This document shows, piece after piece, positions 16,620 to 25,815 of a stretch of DNA of 64,000 nt (within the stretch, counting starts at the first letter, position 1; each line of letters opens with the position of its first letter). Source of the stretch: Rubrobacter xylanophilus (GTDB taxonomy: Bacteria > Actinomycetota > Rubrobacteria > Rubrobacterales > Rubrobacteraceae). The stretch covers positions 538,501 to 602,500 of the forward strand of contig NZ_AP019791.1 in NCBI RefSeq assembly GCF_007164525.1, given 5' to 3'. The notes under the pieces were generated by a model. It was not told where the DNA came from. It did not search any database and saw nothing but the letters and a program-made list of their open reading frames with translations. The translations under genes were made by a program, and so were the position numbers.

Positions 16620-17532
16620 GCGGCCGCCGGTGGCCATCCTCGGGGTCCCCATGGATCTCGGACAGGACCGCCGGGGGGTGGACATGGGACCGAGCGCGAT
16701 CCGCTACGCCCGGCTGCAGCCCGTGCTGGAGGAACTCGGCTACCGCGTCTCCGATCTCGGCAACGTGGAGGTGCCGATCCCCGAGGTCGCCTCCGGAGGC
16801 GGCGGCAAGGCCTGGCGGCTGCGGGCCGTGAGGGAGGTCTGCCTGCAGGTGGCCCGGCGGGCTGCGGGGGCGGCCCGAGAAGGGATGCTGCCCGTTTTCC
16901 TGGGCGGGGATCACTCCGTCTCCATCGGGACCGTGGCCGGGGTCCGCACGGCGGGCCGGACGGGGGTGCTGTGGGTGGACGCCCACGCGGACTTCAACAC
17001 CCCGGAGACCTCGCCCTCCGGAAACATCCACGGGATGCCGCTCGCCGCCCTCACCGGCCGGGGGCATCCGGATCTCGTGGGCGTCGGGGGGGAGGGGGCG
17101 AGCGTGCGCCCGGAAGACGTGGTGCTCGTGGGGCTCAGGTCGGTGGACCGGGAGGAGAAGGATCTCCTGCGGGAGGCCGGGGTAAGGGTGTACACCATGA
17201 AGGACATCGACGCCTACGGCGTCGCCGCCGTGGTCCGGCGGGCGCTCGATCATCTCTCCCCGCTGCCGCGGCTGCACCTCTCACTCGACCTCGACGTCGT
17301 AGATCCGGAGGTCGCCCCCGGGGTGGGGACACCGGTGCGCGGCGGCCTCACCTACCGGGAGGCCCACCTCCTCATGGAGCTCGTCAGCGAGGCCGGGGGC
17401 GTGACCTCGCTGGACGTCGTGGAGGTCAACCCCATACTCGACAGCCGCAACAGGACCGCGGAGCTCGCCGTCGAGCTGGTCGCCAGCCTGATGGGGCGCC
17501 AGATCCTCGAGCTCCCCCGCCGGCCGCTCTAG
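16612..17532 (+). CDS. rocF: Arginase
   Basis: A 306-residue ureohydrolase. The manganese motifs GGDHS (about residue 99), DAHADFNTPETSPSGNIHG (about 123) and SLDLDVVDP (about 223) are complete. The SPSGN segment in the second motif favours arginase over agmatinase or formimidoylglutamase. It hydrolyses arginine to ornithine and urea. It starts inside the end of ggt, which links it to gamma-glutamyl or amino-acid nitrogen turnover. It ends convergently with trkH, overlapping by 4 bp. Confidence 0.92.
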   Translation: MPERPPVAILGVPMDLGQDRRGVDMGPSAIRYARLQPVLEELGYRVSDLGNVEVPIPEVASGGGGKAWRLRAVREVCLQVARRAAGAAREGMLPVFLGGDHSVSIGTVAGVRTAGRTGVLWVDAHADFNTPETSPSGNIHGMPLAALTGRGHPDLVGVGGEGASVRPEDVVLVGLRSVDREEKDLLREAGVRVYTMKDIDAYGVAAVVRRALDHLSPLPRLHLSLDLDVVDPEVAPGVGTPVRGGLTYREAHLLMELVSEAGGVTSLDVVEVNPILDSRNRTAELAVELVASLMGRQILELPRRPL

Positions 17533-18968
17533 CCCCGCCAGAAGGCGGGGGTGAGAATCACCAGCACGGTGAACAGCTCGAGCCTTCCCAGCAGCATGAG
17601 CAGGCTCAGCATCAGCTTCGCCGTGGCGGGGAGCTCCGCGTAGAAGGTAGGATCGCCGGGGGCCCCCGGCGCCGTGCCGGTGATGTTCAGGCAGGCGAAG
17701 GCCGAGCCGAAGGCCGCGCCCAGCGGCACCTGGTGGAGCGCCATGAGCAGGGTCCCGGCCACCAGCGTCGCCACGTAGACGAAGAAGAAGCCCATCAGGC
17801 TCGCACGCAGCCGCTCGGGGACGACCCTCCGACCGAGCTTCAGGGCGGTCACGGCCCGCGGGTGGACCATCCGGAAGGCGTCCTGGAAGGCGTTCTTCGT
17901 GAGCAGGAGGGCCCGCACCACCTTCAGGCCGCCCGATGTCGAGCCCGCGCAGCCCCCTATGCCCATGAGCACCATCAGCAGGGCCTGCGAGAGGGGATCC
18001 CACGAGTCCCAGTCCGCTGTGCTGAAGCCGGTGCCGGTGGTGAGGCTGGCGCTCTGGAAGAGCGCCAGCCGGAGGGCCGTGAGGGGTGATTGCTGGTAGT
18101 CGAAGGCGTAAAGAGAGACGGTCATGATGGCGGTGGCGGAGAGGATCAGGGTCAGATACGCCAGGTATTCGGCGTTGGTCAGCGCCTCCCTGAAACGGCC
18201 CCGCACCACCTGAAAATACAGGGCGAAGTTCGTCCCGGAGAAGATCATGCCGGCCACGAGCACCAGCTCCACGGCTATCGAGTCGAAGGCTGCGATGGAT
18301 CCTTGGCGGGTGGAGTAGCCGCCGGTGGCCACGGTGGTGAGCGCGTGGTTTGCGGCGTCGAACGGTCCCATGCCCGCTGCGAGCAGCGCCGCGGCGAGCA
18401 CCACGGTGAGCGACACATAGATGTAGGTGAGCACCTTGGCCGTGTCCCGGATGCGGGGCGTCAGGCGCTCGGCGAGGGGAGTTGCGGCCTCGGCCGAGTA
18501 GAGCTGGGCGGCTCCGAAGCCCACGAGCGGCGCGACGGCGACGAAGAGCACGACGATTCCGATCCCGCCGAACCACTGGCTCATGCTCCTCCAGAGCAGT
18601 AAGGAGGGCGAGAGCTCCTCCGTCGTGGAGACGCCGGTGGTGGTGAAGCCGGCCATGGCGTTGAAGAACGCCTCCACCGGGGACATGAGCCCCGAGGCGT
18701 AGAACGGCAGCGACCCCGCCGCGGCCACCGAGATCCAGCCGAGCACCACCATCAGGAACACGTCGCGGATGGAGACGTAGGCGCTGGGGCGCCCGCGGGA
18801 GAGGGCGAAGACCATCCCGCCCGCGAGCAGAGCCGCCACCGCCGGGAGCGCGAAGGAGAGCCAGTGGCCGTCCGAGATCAGGTAGGAGAAGGCCGCCGGG
18901 ATCAGCATGGCCGCCCCGGTCGCGGCCACCACGGCCCCGAGGACGCTGGCTATGACCCTAGGGTGCAA
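17529..18968 (-). CDS. trkH: TrkH family potassium uptake protein
   Basis: A roughly 479-residue channel-like subunit with four repeated membrane-pore-membrane units. Selectivity-filter sequences are AGFTTTGVST, TTVATGGYST, ASLTTGTGFST and the final ACLNITGTAPG. It forms the K+ pathway gated by TrkA, which is encoded just upstream. The start is uncertain: TTG 18968 has GAGAGG 4 nt upstream and lies at the trkA stop, while TTG 19007 or GTG 18995 would overlap trkA more deeply without a ribosome site. Convergent with arginase. Confidence 0.92.
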   Translation of the reverse strand: MHPRVIASVLGAVVAATGAAMLIPAAFSYLISDGHWLSFALPAVAALLAGGMVFALSRGRPSAYVSIRDVFLMVVLGWISVAAAGSLPFYASGLMSPVEAFFNAMAGFTTTGVSTTEELSPSLLLWRSMSQWFGGIGIVVLFVAVAPLVGFGAAQLYSAEAATPLAERLTPRIRDTAKVLTYIYVSLTVVLAAALLAAGMGPFDAANHALTTVATGGYSTRQGSIAAFDSIAVELVLVAGMIFSGTNFALYFQVVRGRFREALTNAEYLAYLTLILSATAIMTVSLYAFDYQQSPLTALRLALFQSASLTTGTGFSTADWDSWDPLSQALLMVLMGIGGCAGSTSGGLKVVRALLLTKNAFQDAFRMVHPRAVTALKLGRRVVPERLRASLMGFFFVYVATLVAGTLLMALHQVPLGAAFGSAFACLNITGTAPGAPGDPTFYAELPATAKLMLSLLMLLGRLELFTVLVILTPAFWRG

Positions 18969-20289
18969 AGAGCCTCTCGACCCTCTCCACGGCACGCTCG
19001 ACGGCAAAGACGATCACGTCGTCCCCCGGCTCCAGGGCGTCCCGGCCGGTGGGGATGAGTACCTCCCCGTTCCGGATCACCGCCCCGATGATCGCCCCCT
19101 CGGGGAAGTCCACCTCGGCGAGCGGCCGGCCGGAGATCCTGCACCCCTGAGGCACCCGCAGCTCTATCATCTGCGCCCCGCTCTCCAGCAGGGCGACGTT
19201 CACCACCTCGCCCCGGCGCACGAAGCGCAGGATGGCCTCCGCGGCCAGCAGCCGCGGGGAGATCGTCAGGTCCACCCCCAGGGCGTCGGCCAGCGGGGCG
19301 AACTCGCCCTGGCTGATCCCCGCGATCGTCCGCCGGGCTCCCAGCCTGCGGGCGTACATCGCCGCCAGAAGGTTCGCCCGGTCGTCGCGGGTCACCGCGA
19401 CGAAAGCGTCGGCCTGGTCCACCCGCTCCTGCAGCAGGAAGTCCTCCGAGAGGGCGTCGGCGTGGAGCACGAAGCCCTTGCGCAGCTGCGAGGCCACGTA
19501 CCGCGCCCGACGCTCGTCGCGCTCTATGACCTTGACGTCCATCCCGGCCTCTTCCAGCGCGAGCGCCAGCCGCAGCCCGATCCTCCCGCCGCCGTAGATC
19601 ACGACCTCCCTCACCGGGGCGGTGTCGGCGCCGACGGCTCTCACGGCCTCCGAGACAGGGCGGGCGGTCACGAGGAGGATGTGGTCCCGCTCTTCGAGCA
19701 CCGTGTCCCCGCGCGGAACGAGAGCCTCGCCCTCCCGGACTATCCCGACGATGAGGGTCTCCGCAGGAAGCCTCACGTCGCGCAGCGCCCGGCCCACCAC
19801 GGGCGAGCCTTTCTCCAGGATGACCTCCGCCGCGGCCACCCTCTCCCCGGCGAAGGTGTCCAGGTTGACCGCCCCCGGCACCAGAAGGACGGTCCGGATT
19901 GTCTTCGCGGCCATCTGTTCGGTGTGGATGACGAAGTCTATGCCGAGCGTCTCCTGGGCGAAGGGCTCCTCCGGGTCGTAGTAGTCGGGGTTGTGGAGGC
20001 GGGCGACCGTGAGCCGCACGCCCTGGGTCTTGGCCAGCAGGCAGCCTATGATGTTCGCCTCGTCGGAGTTTGTGGCCGCCACCAGCAGGTCGGCGTCGTC
20101 TATGCCCGCCTCCGAGAGTACCCGGGGACTGGCGCCGTTGCCCTGGATGACCAGCGCGTCGAGCTGCTCTGAGACCTGTTCCACGAGAGATTCGTCCTGC
20201 TCCACCAGGATCACCTGGTGCCCCTCTCGCGAGAGCATCCGGGCGGTGTTGAAGCCCACCTCGCCGGCGCCGAGTATGACGGTGCGCAT
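18958..20289 (-). CDS. trkA: Trk system potassium uptake protein TrkA
   Basis: A 443-residue cytoplasmic gating subunit with two RCK units. The first Rossmann motif is VILGAGEVGFNTA at residues 4-16 and the second VVIYGGGRIGLRLALALE near residue 228, each followed by a TrkA-C domain (about 135-220 and 355-440). It binds NAD(H)/ATP and regulates TrkH. The ATG has GGAGGAG upstream at good spacing. It overlaps or abuts trkH, so trkAH form an operon reading leftward from 20.3 kb. Confidence 0.94.
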   Translation of the reverse strand: MRTVILGAGEVGFNTARMLSREGHQVILVEQDESLVEQVSEQLDALVIQGNGASPRVLSEAGIDDADLLVAATNSDEANIIGCLLAKTQGVRLTVARLHNPDYYDPEEPFAQETLGIDFVIHTEQMAAKTIRTVLLVPGAVNLDTFAGERVAAAEVILEKGSPVVGRALRDVRLPAETLIVGIVREGEALVPRGDTVLEERDHILLVTARPVSEAVRAVGADTAPVREVVIYGGGRIGLRLALALEEAGMDVKVIERDERRARYVASQLRKGFVLHADALSEDFLLQERVDQADAFVAVTRDDRANLLAAMYARRLGARRTIAGISQGEFAPLADALGVDLTISPRLLAAEAILRFVRRGEVVNVALLESGAQMIELRVPQGCRISGRPLAEVDFPEGAIIGAVIRNGEVLIPTGRDALEPGDDVIVFAVERAVERVERLFAP

Positions 20290-20607
20290 CCTGCTTCTCC
20301 TACTCCTCCCCGACGGGTTTCGGGGAAAACATGAGGGACGCTTCTGGAGCGTCCGTTGCTTCTGGCCCTGTCTGCGCGAACCGCCGCTTCATCTTGTGTC
20401 CAATCCTCCTCCGGACGAACGTGCCGCCGCGAGCGGGAACCGCCTCACCGGTGAGGCGGTGTTCGGCGAGCGTCGCCGTCTGCAGCGGTAGTTTACCGGT
20501 CCCACCGGAAATCCGCGTTGAACGGGGAAAGAGACGGTCGCGGTTCCACGGGGTTCGATCGGAGCGACCAGCCATGCCGGACTGGTCGTGCGCGCTACGG
20601 CGCAGAC
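20290..20607. other. Intergenic region between sucD and trkA with strong palindromes
   Basis: About 318 bp with no convincing gene. It contains a perfect 22-bp palindrome at 20439-20460 (core CCTCACCGGTGAGG), a small stem CCGGT/ACCGG with a 3-nt loop at 20496-20508, and a CCCCGA/TCGGGG hairpin near 20307-20325. On the minus strand, the sense strand of both neighbours, none is followed by a clear T-run. These may be sucCD transcription-termination structures, a trkA operator, or a dispersed palindromic repeat. Confidence 0.5.
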
Positions 20608-21489
20608 CTACGGCGACTCGTGGCCCAGCGCCTCGGCCACCAGCCGCGCCACCTCCGAGGGGTTCTCCGCCGCCCGGATGCCCGCCCGGCGCAGCGCCTC
20701 GCTCTTGGCCTGGGCGGTCGTCTCCCCGCCCGAAACGATCGCCCCGGCGTGGCCCATCGTCTTCCCCTCCGGGGCGGTGAAGCCCGCGATGTAGGCCACC
20801 ACCGGCGTCTCCATCTTCGCCTTTATGTATTCCGCTGCCCGCTGCTCGGCGTTGCCCCCGATCTCCCCGATCATCACCACGCACTCGGTCTCGGGGTCGG
20901 CCTCGAACTTCTTGAGTACCTCGATGAAGTCCGTCCCGATGATCGGGTCGCCCCCGATGCCCACCGCGGTGCTCTGGCCGAGCCCGATCTGGGTGAGCTC
21001 GTTGACGATCTGGTAGGTGAGCGTCCCGCTGCGGCTCACCACCCCCACGCCTCCGGGGGAGAAGATGTCGGCGGGCATGATGGAGACGTTCGCCTTGCCA
21101 GGGGAGAAGATGCCGGGACAGTTGGGCCCGATGAGGGTGGCGTCCCGCATCCGCAGGTAGTCGGTGACCCGCATCATGTCGTGCACCGGAACCCCCTCGG
21201 TGATGCAGCACACCACCTCTATCCCGGCGTCCAGCGCCTCGTAGACCGCGTCGGCGGCGAAGGGGGCCGGGACGAAGATGATGCTGGTGTTGGCCCCGGT
21301 CTCCTCCACCGCCCGGGAGACGGTGTCGAAGACGGGCACCCCCTCGAAGCTCTGCCCACCCTTGCCCGGGGTCACCCCGGCGACCACCCGCGTGCCGCTC
21401 TTGAGCATCCTGCGGGTGTGGAAGGCCCCCTCGCGGCCGGTTATGCCCTGGACCAGAAGGCGGGTGTTCTCGTCTGCGAGTATCGCCAT
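20608..21489 (-). CDS. sucD: Succinyl-CoA synthetase alpha subunit
   Basis: A 293-residue subunit with the CoA-binding Rossmann start [13 protein letters not shown], the [10 protein letters not shown] segment near residue 125 and the phosphohistidine region [13 protein letters not shown] around residue 245. It forms the active site that transfers phosphate through His during interconversion of succinyl-CoA and succinate in the TCA cycle. The gene begins 3 bp after sucC, so both are co-transcribed and probably co-translated. Confidence 0.95.
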   Translation of the reverse strand: MAILADENTRLLVQGITGREGAFHTRRMLKSGTRVVAGVTPGKGGQSFEGVPVFDTVSRAVEETGANTSIIFVPAPFAADAVYEALDAGIEVVCCITEGVPVHDMMRVTDYLRMRDATLIGPNCPGIFSPGKANVSIMPADIFSPGGVGVVSRSGTLTYQIVNELTQIGLGQSTAVGIGGDPIIGTDFIEVLKKFEADPETECVVMIGEIGGNAEQRAAEYIKAKMETPVVAYIAGFTAPEGKTMGHAGAIVSGGETTAQAKSEALRRAGIRAAENPSEVARLVAEALGHESP

Positions 21490-21492
21490 CTA

Positions 21493-22644
21493 CTAGTGAC
21501 CTCCGTCTCGCGCGAGCTCGACGGCCCGGCGGGCGGCGTCGAGCATGGTCTCCTCGGTGTGGACGTTCTCCGGGGCCCCCTCGGCGAGCAGCTTCAGGCC
21601 CTCCTCGGCGTTGGTGCCGTCCAGCCTCACGACTACCGGGAGGGCTATGCCGGTCTTCTGGATCGCCGCCAGCAGCCCGCGGGCCACCTCGTCGCCCCGG
21701 GTGATCCCGCCGAAGATGTTGAAGAAGACGCTTTTTACGTTCTCGTTGGAGACTACGATCTCGAGGGCGGTGGCGATCTTCTCGGCGTCCGCCCCGCCGC
21801 CGACGTCGCAGAAGTTGGCAGGACTGCCCCCGGCCTGCGCGACGACGTCGAGCGTGCTCATCACGAGCCCGGCGCCGTTGCCGAGGATGCCCACATCACC
21901 GTCGAGCTTGACGTACTGCAGGCCGACCTCCTGCGCCCGGTGCTCCTGCGGATCGGCGGCCTCCACGTCCTTCCATCCGGCGATGTCCGGGTGGCGGTAG
22001 AGGCTGGAGTCGTCCACGGTGACCTTGGCGTCGAGCGCCACGATTCGGCCCTCCCCGGTGACGACGAGCGGGTTTATCTCCACGAGGCTCGCGTCCGCGC
22101 CCCGGAAGGCCTCATACAGTTTCTGCACGGCTCCGCCGAAGTCCCTGGCCGTCTCACCCGAGAGCCCCGAGGCGAAGGTGAGCTCGCGCACCTGGTAGGG
22201 AAGGAGCCCGACCAGCGGGTCCACGTGCAGCCGGACGATGGCCTCGGGCTTCGTCTCGGCTACCTCCTCGATGTCCACCCCGCCCTCGGTGGAGAAAAGG
22301 ATCAGCGGGCGCCTGTTCTCCCGGTCCACCATCACCGAGAGGTACATCTCGCGCTGGATGTCGGCCCCGCTCTCGACGAGCAGTCGCCTTACGGTGTGTC
22401 CCCGGATGTCCATACCGAGGATCTTTTGCGCCGCTTCCTCTGCTTCTTCCGGGCTCCTGGCTACCTTTATCCCGCCGGCCTTGCCCCGCCCGCCGGTGAG
22501 GACCTGCGCCTTGACGGCCACCGTACCGCCGAGCCGTTCGGCGGCTCGGCGGGCCTCCTCCGGCGTGTCGGCTACCACGCCCCGGAGCGTGCGCAGGCCG
22601 AAACGTCTCAGCAGTTCCTTGCCCTGGTGTTCGTAGAGATCCAA
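21493..22644 (-). CDS. sucC: Succinyl-CoA synthetase beta subunit
   Basis: A 383-residue subunit with the ATP-grasp fold. [16 protein letters not shown] at the N-terminus, [27 protein letters not shown] and [13 protein letters not shown] are all standard. The start is TTG 22644, preceded by GGGGAG at 8 nt, which gives the canonical N-terminus. It supplies nucleotide and succinate binding to the complex with SucD. Methylmalonyl-CoA mutase further along the window also makes succinyl-CoA, so the two loci are metabolically linked. Confidence 0.94.
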   Translation of the reverse strand: MDLYEHQGKELLRRFGLRTLRGVVADTPEEARRAAERLGGTVAVKAQVLTGGRGKAGGIKVARSPEEAEEAAQKILGMDIRGHTVRRLLVESGADIQREMYLSVMVDRENRRPLILFSTEGGVDIEEVAETKPEAIVRLHVDPLVGLLPYQVRELTFASGLSGETARDFGGAVQKLYEAFRGADASLVEINPLVVTGEGRIVALDAKVTVDDSSLYRHPDIAGWKDVEAADPQEHRAQEVGLQYVKLDGDVGILGNGAGLVMSTLDVVAQAGGSPANFCDVGGGADAEKIATALEIVVSNENVKSVFFNIFGGITRGDEVARGLLAAIQKTGIALPVVVRLDGTNAEEGLKLLAEGAPENVHTEETMLDAARRAVELARDGGH

Positions 22645-22692
22645 ACCCGAAACTCCCCGCTCTTTAGCCGTTGCTCTGCCCGTCGCCAGCGG

Positions 22693-22698
22693 ATTATA
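22693..22698 (-). promoter_or_regulatory. Probable -10 box of the sucCD promoter
   Basis: A perfect TATAAT on the minus strand lies 49 nt upstream of the sucC start. The predicted transcript would begin near 22686 and carry a leader of about 42 nt with the sucC ribosome site. A -35 hexamer is not obvious; an ACAACT-like sequence lies at 18 nt spacing. Confidence 0.6.
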
Positions 22699-22769
22699 CA
22701 GAGCGCCGGGGGAGAGTTGTTTCCCGCTGGTTCTTCCGAGATGCTCGACCGCGGCCGTGAGCGGGGGCT

Positions 22770-23060
22770 TCAATCCGCGCCGAAGATGCGGCGCAGCCTG
22801 GACCAGATGAGGCTGACCGGTGTCTTCCTGCCCCGCTCGGCCCGTAGGGCACGCAGGAGGGCTTCGTACTCCTCGCGGCAGTCGCTGCATTTCTCGAGGT
22901 GGTCCTCGACGAGCGGCATGGCCGCCGCGGCGTCGAGGCCGGCGAGCTCCGTCTCCACGAAGCGGTCGAGCTGCTCGAAGCACTCGTCGCAGGAGAGTTC
23001 TTCCTCCTCGGTCATCTCCAGCGCCCGCGCCAGTCTGCGCAGATCCTCCGGGTTCAGCAT
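22770..23060 (-). CDS. Zinc-finger anti-sigma factor-like protein
   Basis: A 96-residue soluble protein with a putative zinc-binding anti-sigma (zf-HC2) motif, HLEKCSDC at about residues 54-61, preceded by CDECFEQLDRFVE. There is no membrane helix, so a cytoplasmic anti-sigma is likely. It lies 51 bp downstream of an ECF-type sigma gene on the same strand, the usual sigma/anti-sigma order. Zinc release on thiol oxidation is a common mechanism in this family but is not demonstrated by sequence. Confidence 0.85.
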   Translation of the reverse strand: MLNPEDLRRLARALEMTEEEELSCDECFEQLDRFVETELAGLDAAAAMPLVEDHLEKCSDCREEYEALLRALRAERGRKTPVSLIWSRLRRIFGAD

Positions 23061-23111
23061 GGCGGTGGTTCCCTTCTCATCATCACACGGACCGTCCGGG
23101 GAGGCGCCGTC

Positions 23112-23711
23112 TTACTCTTCACCCAGCGCCTCCAGCACGTCCCGGGGCGAGAGCCCCTCGGCCTCTATCCGCTTCTTCAGCTTCTTGCGGGCGTCGTGCA
23201 GCAGCTTGTAGAGGGCGTTGCGGTTCGTCTCCATGCGTCGTGCCACCTCCTCCAGGGGCATCTCCTCGAACATCACCGCCACCAGCGCCGCCCGCTGCCG
23301 CTCCGTGAGCTCTTCAGAGATGAAGTGCTGCAGGGTCTCTACCATCGTCTTCCTCGCCGTCTCCCTCTCCGGCGTGGGAGTCCGGTCGGCGAGTGTCGCG
23401 GGCTCGGCGATCTCCTGCAAGGATACGTCCTGCCAGCGCCTGCGTCTCAGCTCGGTGTAGGCTACCCGGATCGCCACCTTCTGAGCCCAGGTGGTGAAGC
23501 GGCTCTCGCCGCGGAAGGAGTCCAGGTTGCCCAGCACCCGGATGAGGGCGTCCTGCGCAAAGTCCTCGGTGGTCGTCTCCAGGCCGCGCACCCGGCCGCC
23601 GAAGGCGGCCTTCAAACCGCGTACGATGAGCGCGCGCAGGTCTGCTACGGCCTCTTCCCGCTCCGGTCCGCGCAGTGCGGCGAGCCACTCTTCGTTGGTG
23701 CGTTCCCTCAT
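23112..23711 (-). CDS. ECF-type RNA polymerase sigma factor
   Basis: A 199-residue sigma-70 family protein with region 2 around EDFAQDALIRVLGNLDSFRG and RFTTWAQKVAIRVAYTELRRR (promoter melting and -10 recognition), a linker, and region 4 helix-turn-helix LTERQRAALVAVMFEEMPLEEVARRME. It directs polymerase to a stress regulon held in check by the adjacent zinc anti-sigma. ATG 23711 is preferred; the GTG 48 nt upstream overlaps A+T-rich promoter-like sequence. Target promoters are unknown. Confidence 0.9.
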   Translation of the reverse strand: MRERTNEEWLAALRGPEREEAVADLRALIVRGLKAAFGGRVRGLETTTEDFAQDALIRVLGNLDSFRGESRFTTWAQKVAIRVAYTELRRRRWQDVSLQEIAEPATLADRTPTPERETARKTMVETLQHFISEELTERQRAALVAVMFEEMPLEEVARRMETNRNALYKLLHDARKKLKKRIEAEGLSPRDVLEALGEE

Positions 23712-23779
23712 TGGGGCTTCTGGCTGTCCGGCATATACGGAAGATTCTACCCGCGGCACCGAAACCTTGTCTGCCTCTA

Positions 23780-24350
23780 TGCCGGCTCGGAAACCCCTCG
23801 CAAGAACCGGCCGCCAGTAGTGGAGATATGCCCTCCGCGGCGAACCCGAGCAGCACCGACGAGAGCGGATGGACGTGGGGTGCCAGAGTACGCAGCCGGG
23901 AGAGCGTGTCCCTCTTGGAGAACGCCGGTGCCAGGGTGAGGGCGATGAGCACCGAGGTCATCCCGAGCCCGTGGCTCAAGGACCGTCCCGCCGCGGAGAG
24001 GAGGCTCCCGGCCGTTAAGCCCGCACCCACCACCGCCATGAACACCGGCGGCGTGCAGCTCAGAGAGGCCGGCCCGTGGTCGAGATCGAAGAGGAAGAAT
24101 CCTCCGACGTTCGTCCGTCGGGGGGCGCCGGTGCACCCGCCGAGCAATCCAGAGGCCTGGACCCACGAGAGAGGCTCCGATGAGCACCCCCGTCCCCGGG
24201 CATCGCGCCCAAGAGGACGCTCCCCCCGGTCGCGACGACGATGCCCGCTCCGAACGCGAGCCCGAAGGGCAGAGAGCAATGCCCACGCGCCCACCAGCCG
24301 GCGACGGTCCGTCCGAGGCGCACTTCTTCGTCCTGCGTCGCCGTGAAGCT
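23780..24350 (-). pseudogene. Decayed CcdA/DsbD-type membrane protein gene
   Basis: No single frame covers this stretch, but membrane-protein segments follow each other across frames. They are LPFGLAFGAGIVVATGGSVLLGAM near 24290-24220, GTGVLIGASLVGPGLWIA near 24190, then SLSCTPPVFMAVVGAGLTAG with SLSHGLGMTSVLIALTLAP at about 24065-23930, and a tail AYLHYWRPVLARG near 23825-23785. The CTPPVF-type motif and the GLGM helix match the cytochrome c biogenesis CcdA/DsbD transmembrane family. At least three frameshifts are needed to join them. The upstream part to about 24640 may hold further remnants. It is presumed non-functional, or the assembly contains errors. Confidence 0.6.
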
Positions 24351-24724
24351 CAGGGCGGGAACCCGCTGCCTTTGCGGGTGGATTCTTCGGGGGTGCTTCG
24401 CCTGGCGGAGGAGCCTGCACATGCCGGGGCTCTGGCTGGGCAGGTCTTGTTCCGCGTCACTTCTGTCGCAGGCCGCTGCGGGGAGCATCGTCGCCAGGAG
24501 CGCGGTGTAGCAGCTTGCTCCCTGGTTCTCCCATGCGGTGCGCGTCTTTCTCTTGGTGCCTCTCGGTGGCACCGGCCACGCGCGGGTTCGTTCCCCTGCC
24601 TCTCTCATGATACCGGGTCGTCTTGCACGGGGTGCCGCCACCGGCGAGTAAGAGATGGCGCCCTGGTGTAGTCGGTAGGGATGAAGGAGGCGGTGTGGAG
24701 CTTCAGGAAAGGAGTATTGAGGAC

Positions 24725-25231
24725 ATGAGCGTCACACACCTCGATGCCAGGACCGGAATGGGAAGGGGACTCCTCGCGGGGCTCGTCACCGGCATCGTCG
24801 CGGGCGTCGTCTTCGCGATGTTCGAGATGGTCGTGGCCGCGGTGATGGGGCAGGGGTTCTTCGCCCCGCTGCGGATGATCGCTGCCATAGGGCTCGGGGA
24901 GGGGGCGCTGCCTCCGCAGGCCTCTGTGGGACTCGCCACGATCGTGCCGGTCGGCCTCGTCATCCACATGGTGCTCTCGATGCTGTACGGGGCGGGTTTC
25001 GGGATGGTGGCTTCGGTGGTCGGCATTCTCAAAGAGAATCGCTGGGCGCTGGTGGGAGCCGCCACGCTCTTCGGTCTTGCCCTGTGGATCGTGAACTTCT
25101 ACGTGATCGCGCCGTTTGCCTTCCCGTGGTTCGGGATGGCCAACCCATTGGTGCAGTTCATCGCCCACACCTTCTTCTTCGGTACGGTTCTCGGGTTGCT
25201 TCTGGCACCCCGCTCCGCAGACGAGCGTTAG
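24725..25231 (+). CDS. Hypothetical membrane protein, 168 aa
   Basis: Not recognised by name. Four hydrophobic helices are visible: LLAGLVTGIVAGVVFAMFEM, TIVPVGLVIHMVLSML extending into a glycine-rich turn, LVGAATLFGLALWIVNFYVI and a last one ending LGLLLAP. A conserved-looking FAFPWFGMANP loop lies before the last helix. It is an integral membrane protein of unknown role. ATG 24725 has AAAGGAG 10 nt upstream. GTG 24695 in frame has a stronger AAGGAGG at 4 nt and would add ten residues. Confidence 0.75.
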   Translation: MSVTHLDARTGMGRGLLAGLVTGIVAGVVFAMFEMVVAAVMGQGFFAPLRMIAAIGLGEGALPPQASVGLATIVPVGLVIHMVLSMLYGAGFGMVASVVGILKENRWALVGAATLFGLALWIVNFYVIAPFAFPWFGMANPLVQFIAHTFFFGTVLGLLLAPRSADER

Positions 25232-25290
25232 CCCCCTCGAGCTACCCCGGTTCGGAGCGAAGCACGAAAGATTTGCCGAAAGGAGGCGCA

Positions 25291-25647
25291 TTGGCTAAGG
25301 TAGGAATAGTCGTTCTGGCGGACACCGAGACACACGGTGACCTGGGGCGGATAGCGAACGCCCTGACCGCGGCCAGGGAGCTCAAGGAGGCCGGTGAGGA
25401 GGTCGCGGTCGTCTTCGACGGAGCCGGTACCAAGTGGGTTCCCGAGCTCGCCAACCAGGACCACCGGCTTCACGGAGACTACGAGGAGATCAAAGACTCC
25501 ATCGCCGGCGCCTGTGACTACTGCGCGGGGGCCTTCGGCGTAAAGGAGAAAATAAAGAAGACCGACGTACCCCTGCTAAAGGAATACTCCGGGCATCCCA
25601 GTCTGCAGAGGCTCGTCTCCGGAGGATACCAGGTGATCACCTTCTGA
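25291..25647 (+). CDS. DsrE family protein
   Basis: A 118-residue DsrE/YchN-fold protein. VGIVVLADTETHGDLGRIANALTAA and VAVVFDGAGTKWV fit the family core. A CDYCAGAFG motif near residue 79 supplies two cysteines in a position where sulphur-relay DsrE proteins carry their persulphide Cys. It may take part in sulphur transfer or thiol redox. The start is TTG 25291 with AAAGGAGG 5 nt upstream. It lies next to the decayed CcdA-like gene, which would fit a thiol-related neighbourhood. Confidence 0.82.
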   Translation: MAKVGIVVLADTETHGDLGRIANALTAARELKEAGEEVAVVFDGAGTKWVPELANQDHRLHGDYEEIKDSIAGACDYCAGAFGVKEKIKKTDVPLLKEYSGHPSLQRLVSGGYQVITF

Positions 25648-25673
25648 ACCTTCTGGACATCTCTTTTTTTTGG

Positions 25674-25702
25674 GGGCCTCCGTCCCATAGGGACGAGGGC
25701 CC
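25674..25702. repeat. Imperfect inverted repeat after the DsrE gene
   Basis: A GGGCCTC-CGTCCC arm pairs with GGGACG-AGGGCCC around an ATA loop, with one mismatch. An eight-T run precedes it on the plus strand, so the order is reversed relative to an ordinary terminator. It could be a bidirectional or unusual terminator of the DsrE transcript. Confidence 0.45.
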
Positions 25703-25815
25703 TCCTCTCTTCTCATCCGGTTTGCGGGGGGCGGATCTGCCATTGACGCCTTTGGGGGGATGCTTCGAGGCGGGAAGATGCAGCGTGTCGGGCGCCGGTG
25801 GCCTACACTGGATGC

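Noticed and set aside
14928..16685. Very long minus-strand open frame running through ggt and joined in frame with the nicotinate phosphoribosyltransferase
   Set aside because: It is composed of Gly/Pro/His/Arg-rich peptide with no domain, lies opposite a clearly coding ggt, and the phosphoribosyltransferase has its own ATG and ribosome site at 14927.
24180..24671. Plus-strand frame across the CcdA-like remnant
   Set aside because: Arg/Pro/His-rich composition with no motif; the recognisable membrane helices are all on the minus strand.
25674..25702. Standard Rho-independent terminator after the DsrE gene
   Set aside because: The T-run comes before the hairpin on the coding strand and not after it, so the usual order is not met; kept only as an inverted repeat.
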